Below are positions 6,271-11,233 of a DNA stretch of 11,233 nt, piece after piece (position 1 is the stretch's first letter; every line of letters begins with the position of its first letter). The notes beneath the pieces are model-generated. The model searched no databases. It had not been told where the DNA came from and saw only the letters and a list, made by a program, of their open reading frames with translations. Position numbers and translations under genes: made by a program. Origin of the DNA: Clostridiaceae bacterium (GTDB lineage Bacteria; Bacillota; Clostridia; Lachnospirales; Lachnospiraceae); contig JAGZXV010000188.1 of assembly GCA_018378255.1 (NCBI GenBank), positions 1 to 11,233 of the forward strand, written 5' to 3'.

Positions 6271-6310
6271 CCGGCTATCATGATCATAGTGACAGCCGGC
6301 AGCCTTTTTT
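6271..6310 (+). terminator. Terminator-like hairpin between kinase and permease genes
   Basis: CCGGCTATCA (6271-6280) pairs with TGACAGCCGG (6290-6299) except for one A.C opposition, with a 9-nt loop. A run of six Ts follows at 6305-6310 after five intervening bases. It should at least weaken read-through from the regulator/kinase genes into the transporter genes. It starts only a few bases after the probable transcription start of the ATTAAGGTT promoter, so it could also be a protective 5' hairpin of the transporter mRNA. Confidence 0.5.
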
Positions 6311-6356
6311 ATTTTCAATGCCGGCATCTAATCCAGGCCAGAAAGCAGGTGCCCTT

Positions 6357-8831
6357 ATGAAAATCATAGTAAAATACATTTTTACAAATATCAAAGAACG
6401 GAAGACCCGGACCGCCGTCATGTTACTGTCGGTCCTGCTGTCTTCCACCCTGCTTTTTGTCTCCCTGTCCATCAGCTCATCTTATGAAAGCGCACAGCGG
6501 AAAATGGCGCGGGGGATGGCGGGCGCTGCTGCTCTTTCCATAACCTCTGCCGACGGCAGAATCGATGCCCAAAGCCTTCCTGATTTATCCTGGTCCGGAG
6601 ACACTGTCGGCATTCTGGAAGGCGCGGCCCTCTACCATGAAAACGGTTATTATGAAACCATTGACCTGATAGCCGCCCCCTTAGACCAGCTTTCCCGGAT
6701 CAACCCGCCGCGTCTGGTAAATGGAGGTGAAATCACTGATTTTAACGGCAGGCAGGTGATCCTGCCGGACCGCTTTACTTCAAAATACGGGATTGAGCAG
6801 GGAGATACCATCACTCTGCTGCTCGGAAAAACCCCGGTTTCATTCGAGGTGGCAGGGATCGCTGCTTATGATACGGTCTTCCTGCGCCATACGCGGGGCG
6901 CAACCGCCCTTCTTCCCCTCTCTACCCTGTCAGACCTTTTAGGCGGTGCAAAAGGCTGCAGCAAAATTTTAGTAAAACCGGCCGCAGGCATTTCCGCTTC
7001 TGAGCTAAAGAGCCGGCTGTCTGCCGCCCTGTCTTTTGGACCTTACAAGGTATCCGAAGTTGTGGATGAAATGCAGATTGAGGCAGATGCCCGCCAAAAG
7101 TCCATGCCCTTTTTCCTGATCTGCTTTTTTTCCCTCACCATGAGTGTCTTTATCATCTACAGCAGCTATAACGTGATCACTCTGGAACGCATGCCTGTGA
7201 TCGGCACATTCCGCAGTATCGGCGCCACACAGAAGGCCGTAACACGCATACTGCTTATGGAAAGCATGGTTTACGGCGTTATGGGCGGACTGGCCGGCAT
7301 TCCGGCTGGCACTTTGGTCTTGAACCTGATATTACGGGACATGGGAAGTTCTCTGTCACAGGGGATTGAGATTCCGGTTGTGATCTCCCCCTTCAGCATC
7401 ATTTTCTCATTGACGGCAGCTCTGGCCATATCCCTGTTTTCCGCATGGTTTCCCATATACCGTGCCAGCCGCCTGCCGGTCAAAGATGTCGTTCTCGGCA
7501 CTGTGGAAGAAAAACAGGCTTCCCGCCCCGCCCTGGCCCTAATCGGAGCCGCCCTTTTTATCATTTCAATCATGCTGCCAAAGGCCGTTTCCAAACACAT
7601 GCTCTACCCGGCAGGAGGCTTTGCCCTGTTGGGGCTGATTGCCGCCGCCGTCCTCAGCGTGCCCCTGTTCACTGACCTGGTCTCTAAGGGGTTTGAACAT
7701 CTATATGGAATCATTTTGGGCAATGAGGGGCGTCTTGCCGCCCGGAATATGAGAAATAATAAAAATACACAGCAGAACATCACCCTTCTCTTTATCAGCA
7801 TTTCCGCCGTTATTGCAATCACCGTTGTAGGCGGCTTTGTGACAACATATGTGGGCGACGTATTCAAAGGCGCAGAACTGGAAGGCTTTGCAGACGGCCC
7901 TATGGAACCGGAATTTGTGGAACAGGTGATGGAGATAGAAGGCATTAAAAAAGTGCTCCCTCTCCACGTCTATGAAAATCAAATCCAGGCGGGCCAAACT
8001 GTATTCAGCCGTTTGGAGGCAACCCATAATTTGGACTGGTACAGTTCCATGATGGCTCTTCACTACACGGAAAATGGTATGAAAGAAAAAGCTTTTGCCG
8101 CCTTTGATAAGGAGAGAACCCTCCTGTTAAGCGAAAGCTGCATGGAACGGACGGGATTTTCCGTAGGCGATACCCTGTTTCTCACAAACGGAACTACAGG
8201 AAATGATTATCTGGTAACCGGCAGCTTCAAATCCCGGGCCGATGACGCGGAGGCAGTTATCTCTTCCGCATTTGCAGTGTCCGACTTCAGCGCTGCTGCT
8301 TACCAGTTTCTCGCCTATACCGCCGAAGATCCTGAAGCCGTCATGGTTCAGCTCCGCAGCCTGTTTGGCCGGACCCCCAATTGGAGCCGGACGGTAGAGG
8401 AATTCAATGCAGACGCTCTGTCCACTGTAGGCGCATTTTTACGGCCGATGCACTGCATGACTTATTTCATCCTTCTTCTGGCAGCGGCAGGCACTGTCAA
8501 TAACCTGCTGATCAGCTATATCAAGAAGCGGCGCACCATCGCCATGTATAAATCCATCGGGCTTTCCAACCGGCAGAACGTGAAAATCACGCTGATCGAA
8601 GGCTTTTCATCCGGCCTTGCCGGAGCGGCAATGGCAGTTTTCGTCTCCTATATTGAAATCAGAACGATTTTTATTGTGGCAGGTCCGAAAATCTCAATCG
8701 TACCGGAACTGGATTCCTCTGTCTTTTTGTCTGCCGGAGGAATGGGCATACTCATAACTTTGCTCGGTTCTGTCATTCCGGTCATGAAAAGCCGCAGCAT
8801 GAAAGTGGTGGAAGAAATTAAGTTTGAATAA
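6357..8831 (+). CDS. ABC transporter permease with two FtsX domains
   Basis: An 824-residue membrane protein of the FtsX/MacB superfamily, whose members couple ATP use to lipoprotein or peptide extrusion or to resistance. One helix at about 19-41 is followed by a large outside domain (about 42-248) and helices at about 251-273, 300-326 and 342-366; the cytosolic motif FRSIGATQKAVTRILLMES (285-303) marks the first FtsX unit. Two central helices (about 394-409, 418-440) lead to the second unit: a helix at 474-497, an outside domain (about 498-697) and helices at 698-720, 745-768 and 790-812, with the matching motif YKSIGLSNRQNVKITLIEG (731-749). The two units in one chain probably act with a dimer of the ATPase encoded next. 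The start at 6357 is chosen because the first helix and basic N-terminus begin there, after an AGGTG ribosome site. A TTG 30 codons earlier lies inside the ATTAAGGTT repeats and is not credible. The transported substrate is unknown. Confidence 0.92.
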   Translation: MKIIVKYIFTNIKERKTRTAVMLLSVLLSSTLLFVSLSISSSYESAQRKMARGMAGAAALSITSADGRIDAQSLPDLSWSGDTVGILEGAALYHENGYYETIDLIAAPLDQLSRINPPRLVNGGEITDFNGRQVILPDRFTSKYGIEQGDTITLLLGKTPVSFEVAGIAAYDTVFLRHTRGATALLPLSTLSDLLGGAKGCSKILVKPAAGISASELKSRLSAALSFGPYKVSEVVDEMQIEADARQKSMPFFLICFFSLTMSVFIIYSSYNVITLERMPVIGTFRSIGATQKAVTRILLMESMVYGVMGGLAGIPAGTLVLNLILRDMGSSLSQGIEIPVVISPFSIIFSLTAALAISLFSAWFPIYRASRLPVKDVVLGTVEEKQASRPALALIGAALFIISIMLPKAVSKHMLYPAGGFALLGLIAAAVLSVPLFTDLVSKGFEHLYGIILGNEGRLAARNMRNNKNTQQNITLLFISISAVIAITVVGGFVTTYVGDVFKGAELEGFADGPMEPEFVEQVMEIEGIKKVLPLHVYENQIQAGQTVFSRLEATHNLDWYSSMMALHYTENGMKEKAFAAFDKERTLLLSESCMERTGFSVGDTLFLTNGTTGNDYLVTGSFKSRADDAEAVISSAFAVSDFSAAAYQFLAYTAEDPEAVMVQLRSLFGRTPNWSRTVEEFNADALSTVGAFLRPMHCMTYFILLLAAAGTVNNLLISYIKKRRTIAMYKSIGLSNRQNVKITLIEGFSSGLAGAAMAVFVSYIEIRTIFIVAGPKISIVPELDSSVFLSAGGMGILITLLGSVIPVMKSRSMKVVEEIKFE

Positions 8832-8851
8832 AGAAAAAGGAGGTCTGTCCG

Positions 8852-9538
8852 ATGAAACAGCCAGCCGGCAGAATTGCCGTTCTAGGACAACATATTGTAA
8901 AAGAGTTCAGCATTGGCAGCACAACAGTGAGTGTGCTCAAAGACATATCATTACAGGTGTATCAGGGAGAGTTTGTATCCGTCATGGGACCATCCGGTTC
9001 CGGGAAAAGCACTTTGCTCTATATCCTTGGAGGGCTGGATACACCGACACACGGCCGGGTTTTCATAGACGGAGCCGATATTTCCGGTTTTGGAGATGAA
9101 AAAATGAGCCGCATCAGGCGGCAGAAAATCGGCTTTGTCTTCCAGTTTTACAATCTCATCCCCAACCTGAATGCAGAGGAGAACATCATGCTCCCTCTGC
9201 TTCTGGATGGAAAAAAGGCTGCAGGCTGCAGAGAACGGCTCGATCAGATATTGGAGATTACCGGCCTGTCGGACCGGCGCAGACATACTCCCCGGGAATT
9301 ATCCGGCGGCCAGCAGCAGCGCGTGGCAATCGCCCGCGCCCTGTTTGGCAGCCCTGAAATCCTCTTTGCCGATGAGCCTACCGGCAACCTGGACAGTAAG
9401 ACCGGAGCCGGGATCATGAACCTGCTGCATGAAATCAACCAAAACTGCGGCCAGACCATCATCATGGTAACCCATTCACCGGAAGCGGCCAAAAGCTGCA
9501 GCCGGATCATTACAGTAAAGGATGGCAGAATCATCTGA
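8852..9538 (+). CDS. ABC transporter ATP-binding protein (LolD/MacB/SalX type)
   Basis: A 228-residue ATPase that powers the FtsX-type permease encoded 20 bp upstream, acting at the inner face of the membrane. It shows Walker A GPSGSGKST (46-54), Q-loop Gln98, the ABC signature LSGGQQQRVAIARAL (150-164), Walker B ILFADEPTGNLD (170-181) with Asp174 and catalytic Glu175, and switch His208 in MVTHS. PTGNLDSKTG and NLIPNLNAEEN are typical of the LolD/MacB branch. The length is usual for the family. The start is supported by AAGGAGG 8 nt upstream. Permease before ATPase is the reverse of the common BceAB order. All catalytic residues are intact. Confidence 0.96.
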   Translation: MKQPAGRIAVLGQHIVKEFSIGSTTVSVLKDISLQVYQGEFVSVMGPSGSGKSTLLYILGGLDTPTHGRVFIDGADISGFGDEKMSRIRRQKIGFVFQFYNLIPNLNAEENIMLPLLLDGKKAAGCRERLDQILEITGLSDRRRHTPRELSGGQQQRVAIARALFGSPEILFADEPTGNLDSKTGAGIMNLLHEINQNCGQTIIMVTHSPEAAKSCSRIITVKDGRII

Positions 9539-9552
9539 GACGGCAGCGCCAT

Positions 9553-11233
9553 TTATTTAAAATATTTCACGCCCGATTCAAAGATCTTCATATCCTGCTC
9601 TCCATATATGTTCATGGCAACCGCTTCCCCTCTTCTCTCAGAGTGGGCCATCTTGCCCAGAATGCGGCCGTCCGGGCTGGTGATGCCTTCGATCGCCATA
9701 TAGGAACCATTTGGATTCCAGAACTCGTCCATCGTGGCATTTCCTTTATCATCCACATACTGAGTTGCTACCTGGCCGTTGTCAAACAGTGTTTTTAACC
9801 ACTGCTCATTGGCAACAAACCGTCCCTCTCCATGGGAAGCCGGATTGCAGTACACTCCGCCCAGATCCGCTCCCAAAAGCCATGGGGATCTGTTGGAAAC
9901 CACTTTTGTATACACCATCTTGGAAATATGGCGGCCGATTGTGTTCATAGCCAGCGTAGGAGAATCCTTATGCTGTTCCACAATCCGTCCTTCCGGAACC
10001 AACCCCAGCTTGATCAGTGCCTGGAATCCGTTGCAGATACCCAGCATTAAACCATCCCTGTCATTTAAAAGCTTCTCAATTTCCTCTTTGATCACCGCGT
10101 TGCGGAAGACGGCGGCAAAGAACTTTGCAGATCCTTCCGGCTCATCACCTGCAGAAAATCCGCCTGGGAACATGACAATCTGGGCTTTTGCAATTTCATT
10201 TCTGTAAACTTCCACTGAATCGCGGATATCCTGGGCGCTCAGGTTTTTGAATACTTTAGTAACTACATTGGCGCCGGCCCGCTCAAATGCCCTGGTGCTG
10301 TCATACTCACAGTTGGTTCCCGGGAATACGGGGATGAACACATTTGGCTTCGCCGTCTTATTCTTGCACACATAGATATCTTTTGCATCATAAAGGCTTG
10401 GACTAACCGGTGTCTGTTTAACCCCTGATTCCGTAGGAAATACCGTTTCCAGTGTCTCTGTCCATGCGTTTAATGCCTCGTCCATGGCAATCACCGTATT
10501 GCCGTATTCAAACACGCCCTTATCGGTAACCTCTCCGATCACAGTATAAGAAATGGACAATTCTCCCACTTTGCCGTCCAAAACTTCACATACGATATTA
10601 CCCCATCCTGCCGCAAAGAAGTCTCTCGGATCCACATTGTGCTCAATCTTAACGCCCATCTTGTTGCCGAATGCCATCTTGCTTACCGCTTCTGCCATAC
10701 CGTGTCCTTCCACAGCATAAGCGGAAATAATCCTGCCCGCCTTAATATCTTCAAACAGCTTTCCATACCCGTCCATGATCTGTCCGTATACCGGAAGGTC
10801 ATACTGGTCTTTTTCAATCTTAAACACCACAATTTTACTTCCGGCCTTCTTAAATTCCGGTGTGATGATGTGCTTATGGCTGGCGATATCCACCGCAAAG
10901 GACACCAGTGTAGGAGGAACATCAATATCGTTAAATGTACCCGACATGCTGTCCTTACCTCCGATGGACGGAAGGCCGAATCCGATCTGTGCATTGTAAG
11001 CGCCTAAAAGAGCTGCAAATGGCTGGCTCCAGCGAGTTGGATCCTCTGTCATCCTGCGGAAATATTCCTGGAATGTGAAACGGATCTTTTTATAATCGCC
11101 ACCCGCAGCCACAATCTTGGCAACCGAAGAAACCACTGCATACACAGCGCCGTGATACGGGCTCCAGCTGGACAGGTAAGGATCGAATCCATAGCTCATC
11201 ATGGTCACCGTATCCGTTTTTCCTTCCAATACC
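9553..11233 (-). CDS. purL: Phosphoribosylformylglycinamidine synthase, large single-chain form, C-terminal part
   Basis: A purine-biosynthesis enzyme that converts FGAR plus glutamine and ATP to FGAM in the cytoplasm. The gene is on the minus strand and runs off the right edge. About 560 residues are present, less than half of the usual 1,250 or so of the large form. The visible part begins in the second synthase half, with PSIGGKDSMSGTF, and its AIRS-C-like domain. It then passes into a class I glutamine amidotransferase domain starting at NVFIPVFPGTNCEYDS. The catalytic triad is readable: Cys in GICNGFQ (codon 10033-10035), His in NPASHGEGRF (codon 9832-9834) and Glu two residues later (codon 9826-9828). 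The fused glutaminase shows it is not the small PurL that needs separate PurQ and PurS. Its stop codon is only 14 bp from that of the ATPase gene facing it, and no other purine gene is in view. Confidence 0.95.
   Translation of the reverse strand, partial: VLEGKTDTVTMMSYGFDPYLSSWSPYHGAVYAVVSSVAKIVAAGGDYKKIRFTFQEYFRRMTEDPTRWSQPFAALLGAYNAQIGFGLPSIGGKDSMSGTFNDIDVPPTLVSFAVDIASHKHIITPEFKKAGSKIVVFKIEKDQYDLPVYGQIMDGYGKLFEDIKAGRIISAYAVEGHGMAEAVSKMAFGNKMGVKIEHNVDPRDFFAAGWGNIVCEVLDGKVGELSISYTVIGEVTDKGVFEYGNTVIAMDEALNAWTETLETVFPTESGVKQTPVSPSLYDAKDIYVCKNKTAKPNVFIPVFPGTNCEYDSTRAFERAGANVVTKVFKNLSAQDIRDSVEVYRNEIAKAQIVMFPGGFSAGDEPEGSAKFFAAVFRNAVIKEEIEKLLNDRDGLMLGICNGFQALIKLGLVPEGRIVEQHKDSPTLAMNTIGRHISKMVYTKVVSNRSPWLLGADLGGVYCNPASHGEGRFVANEQWLKTLFDNGQVATQYVDDKGNATMDEFWNPNGSYMAIEGITSPDGRILGKMAHSERRGEAVAMNIYGEQDMKIFESGVKYFK

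Noticed and set aside
6267..6356. Earlier TTG start for the permease
   Set aside because: It would translate the repeat/terminator region into a non-conserved leader; the ATG at 6357 has a ribosome site and begins right before the first helix.

Overview
The window looks like a chromosomal segment of an anaerobic Firmicute of the Clostridia, most likely a Lachnospiraceae (Clostridium XIVa) type genome. The reasons are the style of the proteins: an ATP-cone ribonucleotide reductase large chain, a single-chain large PurL with a fused glutaminase domain, a YtcQ/LipO-like lipoprotein, and an OmpR/histidine-kinase pair beside a double-FtsX transporter. Strong AGGAGG-like ribosome binding sites and AT-rich spacers between moderately GC-balanced genes fit this. 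The placement is inference; there is no rRNA or other marker gene.

Layout, left to right: (1) 1-1015, minus strand: the N-terminal 338 residues of nrdA, cut by the window edge, with a promoter whose -35/-10 spacer holds a candidate NrdR box. (2) 1016-2003: almost 1 kb without a gene, dominated by two very large foldback structures. E1 (1137-1425) has a 66-nt left arm with one wobble and one bulge before a looser inner stem. E2 (1607-1983) has a 96-nt outer arm, then a 32-bp inner stem, then a three-way junction with two hairpins. They are separated by 181 bp of AT-rich DNA. (3) 2004-3614, minus: an orphan extracellular solute-binding lipoprotein with a roughly 150-nt leader. (4) 4108-9538, plus: a four-gene module made of an OmpR-type response regulator, a histidine kinase (4-bp overlap), a double-FtsX ABC permease and its ATPase. 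Between kinase and permease lie three copies of ATTAAGGTT on one helical face and a terminator-like hairpin. (5) 9553-11233, minus: the C-terminal part of purL, convergent with the ATPase gene and only 14 bp from it.

How the parts work together: the regulator and kinase probably sense an envelope-acting compound or envelope state and switch on the transporter, with the ATTAAGGTT repeats as the likely regulator target. nrdA and purL are nucleotide-metabolism housekeeping genes that happen to flank this accessory module. The solute-binding lipoprotein has no permease or ATPase partner in view.

The most unusual material is the pair of long foldbacks at 1137-1983. I do not recognise either one as a known RNA or mobile element family. 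Within the aligned arms and terminal hairpins, every transition-type difference I found (8 of 8) is a G.U pair if the plus strand is transcribed and would be an A.C clash if the minus strand were. This points to a plus-strand structured RNA, although both flanking genes are on the minus strand.
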